Shown: positions 25,504-33,322 of the stretch, piece by piece | How positions within the stretch are numbered: position 1 is the stretch's first letter | Layout: every line of letters begins with the position of its first letter | NCBI RefSeq assembly: GCF_021049245.1 | Contig: NZ_CP088020.1 | Span: 812,001 to 876,000, forward strand | Direction: 5' to 3' | Source: Radiobacillus kanasensis | GTDB lineage: Bacteria; Bacillota; Bacilli; Bacillales; Amphibacillaceae | DNA length: 64,000 nt | The notes under the pieces: model-generated | Told to the model about the DNA's origin: nothing | Databases searched by the model: none | Seen by the model: only the letters and a program-made list of their open reading frames with translations | Position numbers and translations under genes: made by a program

Positions 25504-26643
25504 TTGAGACTTTTCGAAAAATATAACGTATTGCTTATAGCCTTTATCTTTTTTACCGGGATTATGGGGACAAGACCGTTGATTCCACTTCTTTCTAGTC
25601 AGTTGGGCGCTAGTGTTGCAGAGATTGGAATCATTGTTGCTTTATATCCTTTCCTTCCATTCTTTTTAGCGATTAAAATGGGTCAGATTGTCGATCGGGT
25701 TGGGTATAAAAGGCCAATTGTCGCTAGTACCTTCGTTGGGGCACTAGCTATTTTCCTTCCATTTATAAGTACGAATCTAGGGGCAATCCTCCTTTCTCAG
25801 ATTTTAGCAGGGATCTCTCATACCGTGTTTGCTGTTTCGTCGCAAACGTTGGCCAGTGCTGGCAAGTCGCATGAGAAGCGGGATAAAAGTATTATGCTTT
25901 TTAGCATCGGTGTCGCTCTTGGGAGCTTTATGGGACCAATGCTTGGCGGACTGTTTGCGGACATATGGGATTATGCAGTAGCATTCGGAATATTAAGTGG
26001 TGTTTCGCTCCTATCAGGATGTTTCTCGCTGTTCATTCAAGCTGATTCGCATGTTCAAACAGCAAGAAAGTCGACCAAAGTAAGGCAATCCCTGTCTTTA
26101 TTAAAAATAAAAAATATTAGAATTGCGTTTTTAGTAAGTATCCTCACTATATTAGGAAAGGACATCTATACGGCATATTTCCCACTATTGGGGGTGGAGT
26201 TTGGCTTATCTGATTCAACCATTGGCCTCATTATCTCTTTGAATGCTGCAGGTGGAATTTTAATTCGTTGGTTAATACCCTACCTACTTTCGAATTTTAG
26301 TCGAACCAAGATTATCATGGGCTCGATTGTTGTGTCAGGGATATTTTTCCTTGCCTTGCCATTTTTCAAAAGTGCCATTATTCTTGGGGTTCTGTCCTTT
26401 ATCATCGGACTCGGCGCCGGTCTAGGGCAACCACTATCGATTTCAACGACGGCTGATTCGTTGCCGCAGGATAGAATTGGTGAGGGGCTTGGGTTACGGC
26501 TTACAGCCAACCGCTTAACACAGATTTCTGCACCAATTGTATTTGGTGCTGTTGCCCATATTGCAAGCGTTGCAGGCGTCTTCTTTATCGTTGGCTTACT
26601 CACTGTCTTTGGCGGAATGAAAGCGAAAGTTCCAGACGCGTGA
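25504..26643 (+). CDS. MFS transporter
   Basis: This 379-residue major facilitator has about twelve helices. The family motif GQIVDRVGYKRPIVASTFVG follows helix 2, and helix 4 has AGISHTVFAVSSQTLASA. The second-half signature is GLGAGLGQPLSISTTADSLP. The short length and motif fit drug- or sugar-efflux type MFS proteins. The TTG start has AAGGTG about 8 nt upstream. It stands alone, 115 nt upstream of the damaged mntA. The substrate is unknown. Confidence 0.85.
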   Translation: MRLFEKYNVLLIAFIFFTGIMGTRPLIPLLSSQLGASVAEIGIIVALYPFLPFFLAIKMGQIVDRVGYKRPIVASTFVGALAIFLPFISTNLGAILLSQILAGISHTVFAVSSQTLASAGKSHEKRDKSIMLFSIGVALGSFMGPMLGGLFADIWDYAVAFGILSGVSLLSGCFSLFIQADSHVQTARKSTKVRQSLSLLKIKNIRIAFLVSILTILGKDIYTAYFPLLGVEFGLSDSTIGLIISLNAAGGILIRWLIPYLLSNFSRTKIIMGSIVVSGIFFLALPFFKSAIILGVLSFIIGLGAGLGQPLSISTTADSLPQDRIGEGLGLRLTANRLTQISAPIVFGAVAHIASVAGVFFIVGLLTVFGGMKAKVPDA

Positions 26644-26758
26644 AGAAAGACTTTATATAAAGTAATGACACGAAAGATGAACTGTGTCTATTCCATAAGG
26701 AACCTACTATTGGGAAATTCCATCATGTTATAATGGAATAAGGAAGAGGGTAGATTTT

Positions 26759-27064
26759 ATGCGAGAGAATATATTAAAAGATTTAAAAACTATAATTTTT
26801 GATGTTCTAAAAGAAGATAATGTGAAAGTTTACCTCTTTGGTTCTTGGGCTCGTCAGGAAGAAAAAAACAGCTCTGATATCGATGTTGCTATAGAATCAC
26901 ATTGACAGCTCCCCATATCAAAATGGACAGAATTACTTGAAAGGGTGGAAGAATCCACTATTCCATATAAAGTTGAGATTGTTAACATGGACGATGCAAG
27001 TATTAAATTGAAAGAAAATGTGAGGAAGGAGGGCGTTGAATGGAAAGATTGCAACAAAGAATAA
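26759..27064 (-). other. Strand note for the damaged mntA locus
   Basis: No minus-strand coding sequence is supported here. The real feature is the plus-strand mntA pseudogene covering the same coordinates. Confidence 0.3.
26759..27064 (+). pseudogene. mntA: MntA-type nucleotidyltransferase antitoxin with internal TGA stop
   Basis: ATG 26759 has AGGAAGAGGG upstream. It opens a minimal nucleotidyltransferase with the motif LFGSWARQEEKNSSDIDVAI, giving the GS and DxD catalytic pattern (Gly28-Ser29, Asp40 and Asp42). A TGA at 26903-26905 (codon 49) interrupts the frame. The same frame then continues without loss for another 52 codons (PISKWTELLERVEESTIPYK, then VEIVNMDDASIKL) to a TAA at 27062. 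That is exactly where a normal MntA ends, overlapping hepT by 25 nt. A single point mutation, for example CGA or TGG to TGA, explains it. The product would be truncated just after the active site unless the TGA is read through. Confidence 0.85.
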
Positions 27065-27432
27065 ATTCAGCTGAAAAGGCATTATCTTCCTTTGCCGAAC
27101 TTGTGGATCTGAAAGAACCAAGTTCAGTGGAACGTGACGCTTTAATTAAACGATTTAAATTCTCATTTGAAGCATGCTGGAAAGCGGCTAAACAATACTT
27201 ATACGACATAGAGGGAATAGATGTTGCCTCACCTAAGGGTGTAATGAGAAGTTTAAGAGAAAATTCTATTTTGAATGAAGATGAAGCGATCAAGGGAATT
27301 GGAATGGTAGATGATCGGAATTTGACTGTTCACGCCTACAATAAGGAAGTTGCAGTAAAGATCCAAGCTAACTTGAAGGAATATTATCAATTGTTAGTTT
27401 CTATAATAGAAAGAATGAAGTCAAGGGCTTAG
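27040..27432 (+). CDS. hepT: HepT-type HEPN toxin (HI0074-like), apparently intact
   Basis: This 130-residue all-helical HEPN protein is of the nucleotidyltransferase-substrate-binding (HI0074/HepT) type. The RNase and AMPylation motif R-x4-H-x-Y reads RNLTVHAY near residues 93-100. Other family features are FKFSFEACWKAAKQYL and ASPKGVMRSLRE. GGAGG lies 7 nt before ATG 27040. In characterised HepT/MntA pairs HepT is a ribonuclease toxin, and MntA neutralises it by AMPylating the tyrosine of this motif. Here the partner mntA carries a stop codon, so the toxin should be uncontrolled, inactive, or neutralised in trans. Confidence 0.87.
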   Translation: MERLQQRINSAEKALSSFAELVDLKEPSSVERDALIKRFKFSFEACWKAAKQYLYDIEGIDVASPKGVMRSLRENSILNEDEAIKGIGMVDDRNLTVHAYNKEVAVKIQANLKEYYQLLVSIIERMKSRA

Positions 27433-27468
27433 AAAATATAGGCTACGATTCAAAATATTAAAAACTAG

Positions 27469-27497
27469 TTGACAGAAATTTCAAACTAGCGTATTCT
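27469..27497 (+). promoter_or_regulatory. Promoter of the third S-box transcript
   Basis: TTGACA (27469-27474) and TATTCT (27492-27497) are separated by 17 bp, about 25 nt before the aptamer. Confidence 0.75.
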
Positions 27498-27522
27498 TAT
27501 CACTAATTAAATAAAATGATTT

Positions 27523-27627
27523 CTTATCCAGAGAGGTGGAGGGACTGGCCCTACGAAGCCTCGGCAGCGGACTTTTTTAGAAAAGTACTGTGCCAATTCC
27601 AGTAGCGTTTTGCTAGCAGATAAGAAA
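27523..27627 (+). promoter_or_regulatory. SAM-I (S-box) riboswitch of the cyclase / MetE-like operon
   Basis: CTTATCCAGAGAGGTGGAGG, GACTGGCCC, GAAGCCTCGGCAGC, GTGCCAATTCCAGTA and the closing GATAAG occur in order. Much of the aptamer is identical to the copy at 11207. A terminator (27649-27682) follows before the cyclase gene. Confidence 0.96.
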
Positions 27628-27648
27628 AGAGACAGTTCGGTAAACTTG

Positions 27649-27682
27649 CCCCTTTTCTATTTGTCTAGAAGAGGGGTTTTTT
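27649..27682 (+). terminator. Terminator of the third SAM riboswitch
   Basis: CCCCTTTTCTA (27649-27659) pairs with TAGAAGAGGGG (27666-27676) and is followed by TTTTTT. Confidence 0.88.
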
Positions 27683-27717
27683 GTATTTCCATTACTAAAC
27701 GAAGAGGAGAGATTCAT

Positions 27718-28473
27718 ATGACAAGTACAAAAACGTTGAATGAATTACAGCAGGCGGTGAAGACATTAAAAGAGAAGAAATGGGTCGATTTAACCCATGC
27801 TTTTGGTCCGGATTCCCCGCACTTTGCGGCATTTGAGGATGCGAAGTTCACTCCACTTTTCACCCATGATGATGGATTCTTTGTACAACGGTTTGATTTT
27901 CCTGGTCAATATGGCACACACTTAGATGCTCCCATCCATTTCATTCGCGGTGACCAGCGTTATTTAGAAGACCTTGATCTACAGGAACTTGTTTTACCAC
28001 TAGTGGTGATTGATAAATCGAAAGAAGCGCAAGAAGACCATGATTTTACATTATCCGTAGGCGACATTCTTGAATTTGAGAAAACACATGGAGAAATTGA
28101 AGCCGGTACTTTTGTTGCCTTACGTACGGACTGGAGCAAGCGTTGGCCAGATAGAGAAGCTTTCGAAAACAAAGATGAAGAAGGGAATCCACACGCTCCA
28201 GGCTGGGGAATAGATGCTTTGAAATTTTTATTCGAAGAACGGAACATTCAAGCGGTTGGACACGAAACGTTTGATACGGATTCTAGTGTCGATGTACGAA
28301 AAAATGGTCGTTTAATTGGAGAATACTATGTACTTGAGCAGGATACCTATCAAGTTGAGCTATTAACGAACCTGGATCAATTACCTGCCAAAGGTGCGGT
28401 TATTTTTAATATCGTTCCTAAGCCAGAAAAAGCAACCGGCTTCCCTGTTCGCTCCTTTGCCATTTTGCCGTAA
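27718..28473 (+). CDS. Cyclase family protein (kynurenine formamidase-like fold)
   Basis: This 251-residue protein of the cyclase/KynB family has the metal-binding signature in FPGQYGTHLDAPIHF (HxxxD-H type) and a GHETFDTDSS segment. Such proteins hydrolyse amides or lactones such as N-formylkynurenine, but many members have unknown substrates. ATG 27718 has GAGGAGA 7 nt upstream; a longer in-frame extension back to 27610 would run through the riboswitch and its terminator and is rejected. The gene is co-transcribed with a MetE-like methyltransferase (26-nt gap) under SAM riboswitch control. Its natural substrate is therefore probably tied to sulfur or methionine metabolism. Confidence 0.88.
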   Translation: MTSTKTLNELQQAVKTLKEKKWVDLTHAFGPDSPHFAAFEDAKFTPLFTHDDGFFVQRFDFPGQYGTHLDAPIHFIRGDQRYLEDLDLQELVLPLVVIDKSKEAQEDHDFTLSVGDILEFEKTHGEIEAGTFVALRTDWSKRWPDREAFENKDEEGNPHAPGWGIDALKFLFEERNIQAVGHETFDTDSSVDVRKNGRLIGEYYVLEQDTYQVELLTNLDQLPAKGAVIFNIVPKPEKATGFPVRSFAILP

Positions 28474-28499
28474 AAAAACAATGAAAGGATGGATGAAAA

Positions 28500-29600
28500 A
28501 TGACCAAAACATTAGTGCGCGCACCATTTAAAGCAGATCACGTGGGTAGTTTATTACGTCCGGAACGTTTACATCAAGCGAGAATTGATTTTAAAGAAGG
28601 AAATATTACAAAGGAAGAGCTTCGTTCTGTGGAAACGGAGGAAATCAAGCGAATCGTGGACAAGCAAATCGAAATAGGACTCGAAGCGGTGACAGATGGT
28701 GAATTCCGCCGGTCTTGGTGGCATATCGATTTTCTGGAAAACTTAAACGGCTTTGAAGGATATGTTCCGGAGACTGGACTCCAATTTGCGGATGAAGTAA
28801 CAGAACCGTATGATGTTCGAAACATCGGGAAGATTTCTTTTAACGCGGACCACCCTTTTGTAAAGGATTTTATTGAGTTTAACGAAATTGTGGGGGGACG
28901 TGCTGTAGCAAAACAAACGATTCCAAGTCCGAACCAGCTCTTTCATAGAGGAATAAGAAATCCGGAAGTGTATCCAGATCTAGAGGATTACGCGAATGAC
29001 ATCATTGCAGCTTACCGGGATGCAGTTCGAGCATTTTATGATGCTGGTTGTCGTTACCTTCAGTTTGATGATGTCTACATTGCAGGTTTAAATACGGACA
29101 ATCTTTTTGCCTATGAAGAGATTTCTAGACAAGAGCTAATTGACTTGGCTCTTCGTGTGGTAAATGAGGTATTAGAGGATAAACCTGAAGATTTAGTTAT
29201 TACGACACACCTTTGCCGTGGAAACTATAAATCTACTTGGGCATTTGAAGGAAGTTACGCACATATTGCCCCAACGCTCTTTGCGAAAGAGAAAGTAGAT
29301 GGATTTTTCCTAGAATATGATGACGATCGCTCTGGAGACTTCAAACCACTAGATTATATTCCAAACGGTGGTCCACAGGTGGTGCTTGGCCTATTCACTT
29401 CCAAATTTGGTGAGTTAGAAGAGGAAGCCCTCATTAAAGCGCGCGTAGAGGAAGCTACACAGTTTGTACCAAAAGAACAATTATGTCTAGGCCCACAATG
29501 TGGCTTCGCTTCCACTCACCATGGCAACAAACTAACAGAAGAACAACAATGGGCTAAATTGAAGTATATCGTAGATTTATCAAAAGAGCTTTTGAGATAA
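28500..29600 (+). CDS. MetE C-terminal-domain-like methyltransferase (YxjG/YxjH type)
   Basis: This 366-residue single-domain relative of cobalamin-independent methionine synthase has Zn-ligand segments TTHLCRGN (His, Cys) and GPQCGFAST (Cys). It opens with FKADHVGSLLRPERLHQARI and AVTDGEFRRSWWHIDFLENL, which are homocysteine-pocket landmarks. The length matches B. subtilis YxjG/YxjH, which are also S-box controlled, and it lacks the folate-binding N-terminal half of MetE. It probably transfers a methyl group to homocysteine from a non-folate or unusual donor. That its partner is a cyclase-family hydrolase suggests the two act on the same compound. A terminator follows at 29674. Confidence 0.9.
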   Translation: MTKTLVRAPFKADHVGSLLRPERLHQARIDFKEGNITKEELRSVETEEIKRIVDKQIEIGLEAVTDGEFRRSWWHIDFLENLNGFEGYVPETGLQFADEVTEPYDVRNIGKISFNADHPFVKDFIEFNEIVGGRAVAKQTIPSPNQLFHRGIRNPEVYPDLEDYANDIIAAYRDAVRAFYDAGCRYLQFDDVYIAGLNTDNLFAYEEISRQELIDLALRVVNEVLEDKPEDLVITTHLCRGNYKSTWAFEGSYAHIAPTLFAKEKVDGFFLEYDDDRSGDFKPLDYIPNGGPQVVLGLFTSKFGELEEEALIKARVEEATQFVPKEQLCLGPQCGFASTHHGNKLTEEQQWAKLKYIVDLSKELLR

Positions 29601-29673
29601 GTTGGGATTAGGAGAAGTGCCATTAGGCATAAGTAGTTCACTTTCGATGGAGAAAAACCTAAATAACTAATCG

Positions 29674-29716
29674 AACAGCATACCAAATCGCATATTGATT
29701 GGTATGCTGTTTTTTG
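29674..29716 (+). terminator. Terminator of the cyclase / MetE-like operon
   Basis: AACAGCATACCA (29674-29685) pairs with TGGTATGCTGTT (29700-29711), followed by a T-run to 29716. Confidence 0.88.
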
Positions 29717-29775
29717 TTGATATATCAGTGTTTACTTGAAAGTAGCATCATTTTTAACATTGTAGTTAGCACACA

Positions 29776-29815
29776 AATTATTAACCTACTAACAGTTGTT
29801 AGTAGGTTAATAATT
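29776..29815. repeat. Perfect 18-bp inverted repeat with 4-nt loop
   Basis: Positions 29776-29793 and 29798-29815 are exact reverse complements around AGTT. There is no T-run on either side. It lies between the MetE-like gene and the IS110 element. The rest of 29601-30047 shows only a terminator (29674) and AT-rich sequence. Confidence 0.7.
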
Positions 29816-30047
29816 ACTATGTTATTTTTATCGCTAAATGGGGTCTAATTGTATTTTGGCAATTTTGTTATAATAGGGATATAAGGTATTGTGAAATTGT
29901 ACACTTAAACTAAACCAGCTAATAGTTTGTCAATATTTTTCAATAAAAAACTTAAAAAAGGCATGATATACTAAAAAAGAGCACACCAAATAACCATCCA
30001 TTTCACTGTAATTGGAAGGTTTTATGTTATTTAGTTAGATATAGTGA

Positions 30048-31283
30048 TTAAGCTATATCTTGGAAAGTTGTATTGCTGCTTAATAGGGCAAAGATCCAAT
30101 GTAAGAGCTTATTTACACAGGCAATTACAGCGACTTTAAAAGGCTTTCCTTCCTCACGCTTCTTGTCATAGAACTCACGTAATTTCTTGTTGCGAGGAAT
30201 GATTTCGTCGCTAGTCTTACTCTTACGACAATCACGAATAGCACAACGTACTGCCATATATAAGGCATGTCGTAGTCTACTAGAACCTCTTTTAGTTATT
30301 CGATTTTGAGTGGCTGAGAATTTCCCAGATTCAAAGACACTAGGATCAACACCTGCGAAAGCAACAAGTTTCTTAGGATTATTAAATCGGTCTATTTCGC
30401 CAATTTCAGAAATGATCGTTGCAGCGATCTTTTCACCGATACCAGGGATAGATTTGATAATATGATATTCTTCAATATCCTTAGCGAGAGTGTCTATCTC
30501 TGTCTCCAACTTGGATAGATGCTCTTTATATTGAAGAATGATATTAACATATATACCAAGACTCAAAATGTGACTCTGGTAAACGGTCTTCTCAAAAGGA
30601 TTGCGAGCTGCCGCTGCCTTAAGCTTTTGAGCTTTTTCGGCTGCCCAATTTTTTGATCTACTCTTACAAAGCCCATGAATCGTCTCAATGATAATCTCTA
30701 CACTCGTTTTCAAAATATCCTCAGAAGAAGGAAACCTTTGAAGAGTTAAGAGTGAAACCACTGAATACAAATCCCCAAAAACCCCTTTATATTCAGGAAA
30801 CACTTGTTCAAGCACTGCCTGAAATTGAAGCTTTGTTTGCATAGCAACCCCAGTAATATTCTCGTGTTGTCTCGTGAGATTACGAAGATTTAAAAGCTGA
30901 ACCCCTCGTTTTTTATAAGGCTCTAATTCTTCTTTGTAGAACAACTCACAGAGAAGGTATGCATCAATGGCATCCGTTTTAACTTTCCTCAAACTTGAAC
31001 TCCTAGCTTTATATGAAATTAAAGGATTAATGATAATTAATAGATAACCACGTTCCTCCAGGTAATGAACAACAGGAGTTTGATAGTGTCCAGTTGCCTC
31101 TAATATGACAGTTGGCTTTTGACCAGACTCTTCCTTTACATCCTCAAAAAAATTTACCAGCGTTTGAAGTCCTTCAAGTGTATGAGAAACTTTGAAACTC
31201 TTACGAAACGCTTTTCCCTTATCCAAGAATGCTTGAACTTGACTTTCCCCTTTTGAAATATCCAGACCAACGACTGGATTCAT
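30048..31283 (-). CDS. IS110 family transposase (DEDD)
   Basis: This 411-residue transposase has a RuvC-like DEDD N-terminal domain: Asp8 in VVGLDISKGE, Glu62 in VILEATGHY, and Asp104 and Asp107 in VKTDAIDAY. A coiled-coil linker follows. The Transposase_20 C-terminal domain has SIPGIGEKIAATIISEIG, KLVAFAGVDP, the catalytic-serine region GKFSATQNRITKRGSSRLR, and a final Arg/Lys-rich tail. IS110 enzymes use a DEDD site plus a serine and are guided by a bridge RNA made from the element's own end. The ribosome binding site AGGAGGAGAT precedes the ATG. Full length and no frameshift indicate a functional copy. Confidence 0.95.
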   Translation of the reverse strand: MNPVVGLDISKGESQVQAFLDKGKAFRKSFKVSHTLEGLQTLVNFFEDVKEESGQKPTVILEATGHYQTPVVHYLEERGYLLIIINPLISYKARSSSLRKVKTDAIDAYLLCELFYKEELEPYKKRGVQLLNLRNLTRQHENITGVAMQTKLQFQAVLEQVFPEYKGVFGDLYSVVSLLTLQRFPSSEDILKTSVEIIIETIHGLCKSRSKNWAAEKAQKLKAAAARNPFEKTVYQSHILSLGIYVNIILQYKEHLSKLETEIDTLAKDIEEYHIIKSIPGIGEKIAATIISEIGEIDRFNNPKKLVAFAGVDPSVFESGKFSATQNRITKRGSSRLRHALYMAVRCAIRDCRKSKTSDEIIPRNKKLREFYDKKREEGKPFKVAVIACVNKLLHWIFALLSSNTTFQDIA

Positions 31284-31480
31284 TCTCTATCTCCTCCTAT
31301 AAAATCTGAAAATTGCCAGTAACCCCTAATGCCTAATGTAGTATCATAGCTTCGCTTGTTATACGAGATCTAGGTCCCAACCAGCCTCAAACATGTTTCT
31401 ACAAGTAGGGGGCGAACGGTTTAGTTGACGGGATCAATGTCCCACGAGCAGTTACGTTCTACCCTGGCTACTGATATAAT
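31284..31480 (-). ncRNA. Candidate IS110 bridge RNA region
   Basis: Upstream of the transposase on the minus strand, TTGACC (31482-31477) and TATTAT (31460-31455) are 16 bp apart and form a plausible promoter. About 170 nt of non-coding sequence then precede the start codon. In IS110-group elements this interval encodes the bridge RNA with target- and donor-binding loops. I recognise the arrangement, not the RNA secondary structure, so limits and loops are unverified. Confidence 0.5.
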
Positions 31481-31693
31481 AAGACCATATAAAAAAAGGT
31501 CAACCAGAAATATTTAGCATTCTGGCTAAACTTATAATACGAACGGGCAGGTTAGTTGAATAAACAAGTAAATAAGTATTGTTCAATAAAAATAGTCATC
31601 AATAGATAGGTGACTTTTTTAATTCTAACAATTATGTCTTTGTAAAATTCTTTTCTAATCTTAAAATCTTATTAAATAACTTAATGAGGGAAA

Positions 31694-31741
31694 TTGACAA
31701 GAACTAATTAAGTAATTATAATTATAATTACTTAATTAGTT
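31694..31741 (+). promoter_or_regulatory. Promoter overlapped by a perfect 40-bp palindrome (MarR operator)
   Basis: TTGACA (31694-31699) and TATAAT (31717-31722) are 17 bp apart. A perfect 40-bp palindrome (31702-31741, built from AACTAATTAAGTAATTATAA and its complement) covers the spacer, the -10 box and the region to 12 nt before the marR start codon. It is the obvious operator for autorepression by the MarR protein at 31754. An IS110 element ends about 180 bp upstream. Confidence 0.9.
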
Positions 31742-31753
31742 GGAGCGTGAAAT

Positions 31754-32176
31754 ATGAGTCTTATAAAAAAACTTGATGAATTTTACTATATATTACTGCT
31801 TAAAAACCTCAGATCTATGAATAAAAACAGATTATATAAGAATTTAACTTATAATAGTCTTCTGTATTTAGAAATAATCTTATATAACGAAAACTGTACT
31901 CCATCTTTTATTGCTGATACTCTTCAAGTGGCTCGTTCGGCTGTAACAATAAAAGTTAATGAATTAGTGGATAAGGGACTTATCATTAAAATTCCTAGTG
32001 AGACAGATGGAAGAGTAAGTTATTTGAAAGTAAGTCCAGAGGTTGTTGATGATTATAAAATTATAGATCAATCTATATTAACTGCGGCAACAGAGATTGA
32101 GAGTAAGTACAGTAAAGGAGAGATTGAAACATTTATTAGCATGCTTGACATTATAAAAAGAAATTACCGTGGTTAG
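31754..32176 (+). CDS. MarR family transcriptional regulator
   Basis: This 140-residue winged-helix regulator has LTYNSLLYLEIILYN leading into the helix-turn-helix SFIADTLQVARSAVTIKVNE. The wing is GLIIKIPSETDGRVSYLKVS, with the Asp-Gly-Arg typical of MarR. A C-terminal dimerisation helix ends the protein. GGAG lies 8 nt upstream of ATG 31754. It sits directly downstream of a promoter embedded in a perfect palindrome and upstream of a GNAT acetyltransferase gene. It probably represses both genes and is released by a small ligand that is not evident. Confidence 0.9.
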   Translation: MSLIKKLDEFYYILLLKNLRSMNKNRLYKNLTYNSLLYLEIILYNENCTPSFIADTLQVARSAVTIKVNELVDKGLIIKIPSETDGRVSYLKVSPEVVDDYKIIDQSILTAATEIESKYSKGEIETFISMLDIIKRNYRG

Positions 32177-32234
32177 GTAAATGAAATTGTGAACGGTTTA
32201 TTAAGGTTCTTCCTATGAAAGTAGTTTGGAGAGG

Positions 32235-32795
32235 ATGAGTTTATTGAGCTTACGATTAGTTTCTATAAACAAGGATTTAAAGGATATCAATAACATAAAG
32301 AATTTGTATAAAAATTCATTTCCTGTTAATGAACAAATACCTTTTTGGTATCTTTTGTATAAGTCAAAGAAGAATTATGTAGATCTATTTGCACTTTATG
32401 ATAATGAGCTGTTTGTTGGTTTTACCTGTTTAATAACTAATAAAGATATTACTTTTGTTTTATACTTAGCAATAGATAATAGCCATAGATCAAGGGGGTA
32501 TGGTGGAAAGGCACTATCTAAGATAAAAGAATGTTATCCAAACAACCGTGTTGTACTCAACATAGAAGAAGTGAATGTTAGTGCAAAGGATTATCAACAA
32601 AGGATGAAAAGAAAGAGTTTCTATTTGAAAAATGGTTTTAAAAATTCACGCTTTAAGTTGAAAGAGGTAAACAATAATATGTTTGAGGTTTTAGTTAACA
32701 AGGGGGATATTACAAAAGAAGAGTATCTTAATCTTTTTAAAAAATTTACCGGTAGAACTATCTTTGTATTTGTAAAACCGAAATTAATAACTTAG
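32235..32795 (+). CDS. GNAT family N-acetyltransferase
   Basis: This N-acetyltransferase of about 186 residues has the acetyl-CoA binding motif A in IDNSHRSRGYGGKALSKIKE (Arg/Gln-x-x-Gly-x-Gly pattern: RSRGYGG). Motif B-like FYLKNGFKNSRF follows. GGAGAGG at 32228-32234 favours either ATG 32235 or, with ideal 9-nt spacing, TTG 32244. It follows the marR gene by 58 nt and probably shares its operator-controlled transcript. MarR-GNAT pairs often handle toxic amines or antibiotics, but the substrate here is unknown. Codon use is AT-rich like marR. Confidence 0.83.
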   Translation: MSLLSLRLVSINKDLKDINNIKNLYKNSFPVNEQIPFWYLLYKSKKNYVDLFALYDNELFVGFTCLITNKDITFVLYLAIDNSHRSRGYGGKALSKIKECYPNNRVVLNIEEVNVSAKDYQQRMKRKSFYLKNGFKNSRFKLKEVNNNMFEVLVNKGDITKEEYLNLFKKFTGRTIFVFVKPKLIT

Positions 32796-32914
32796 AAGCT
32801 AAGAGTTTCTACTTAAATAAAAAGCTGTATTCTTCTTTAAAATTGTTTAGCTACAAAGCAGTTTTATGTAACAAGGATATTAAAACCTATATGAAAAAAT
32901 ACACTTAAACTAAC

Positions 32915-32948
32915 GGCTACATTTCTTCAATATTAGGGTAGCCTTTTT
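32915..32948 (+). terminator. Terminator after the GNAT gene
   Basis: GGCTAC (32915-32920) pairs with GTAGCC (32938-32943), followed by TTTTT. It is preceded by the motif TACACTTAAACTAA, which also occurs at 29900 and, with one change, at 33671. The rest of 32796-33139 holds no supported gene. Confidence 0.7.
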
Positions 32949-33139
32949 GTTATGTTACAGTATTACTGAAATAAATAAAAGTTTGAAATGAATAACTTTG
33001 TGAAGTAATGCTCTTAAGCTATAAGGTGCAAGAGTGCAAAAGACAAATTTTATTAGTCTAAATATTAATGTTATAAAGAATGATGTGTAATATAATAATT
33101 TATATAACACCTTAAAACCTTAAAAAGGAGGTATGTCAC

Positions 33140-33322
33140 ATGAGCACGAAAGAAGAAGTGATTAAACTAATTAAGGATTTACCGGAAAATGTAACCCTCG
33201 ATGATATCATGCAGGAACTATATGTTAGAAAGAAAATAGAAAAAGGAATTAAAGAACTGGATGCTGAAAAATTTATTTCCCATGAAGTAGTTAAGGAGAA
33301 GTTAGGGAAATGGCTGAATTAA
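33140..33322 (+). CDS. Type II antitoxin, RelB/ParD-like small protein
   Basis: This 60-residue acidic, helical protein (LIKDLPENVTLDDIMQELYV, then IEKGIKELDAEKFISHEVV) ends in KEKLGKWLN. This is the pattern of small antitoxins paired with RelE/ParE toxins: an N-terminal helix-rich dimerisation region and a C-terminal toxin-wrapping tail. AAAGGAGG precedes ATG 33140. It overlaps the toxin gene by 13 nt, indicating translational coupling. By analogy it would neutralise the toxin and bind the operon promoter. Confidence 0.85.
   Translation: MSTKEEVIKLIKDLPENVTLDDIMQELYVRKKIEKGIKELDAEKFISHEVVKEKLGKWLN

Larger units (their letters stand above)
29990..31515 (-). mobile_element. IS110-family insertion sequence (ends approximate)
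   Basis: One DEDD transposase gene (30048-31283, minus) is preceded by about 230 nt of non-coding sequence containing its own promoter, the layout of IS110-group elements. These have no clear inverted repeats, and I could not locate the exact ends, so the limits are estimates. The transposase is intact, so the element may be active. Confidence 0.75.

Noticed and set aside
27610..27717. In-frame N-terminal extension of the cyclase gene
   Set aside because: It would encode the end of the SAM riboswitch and its terminator; ATG 27718 has a proper ribosome binding site.
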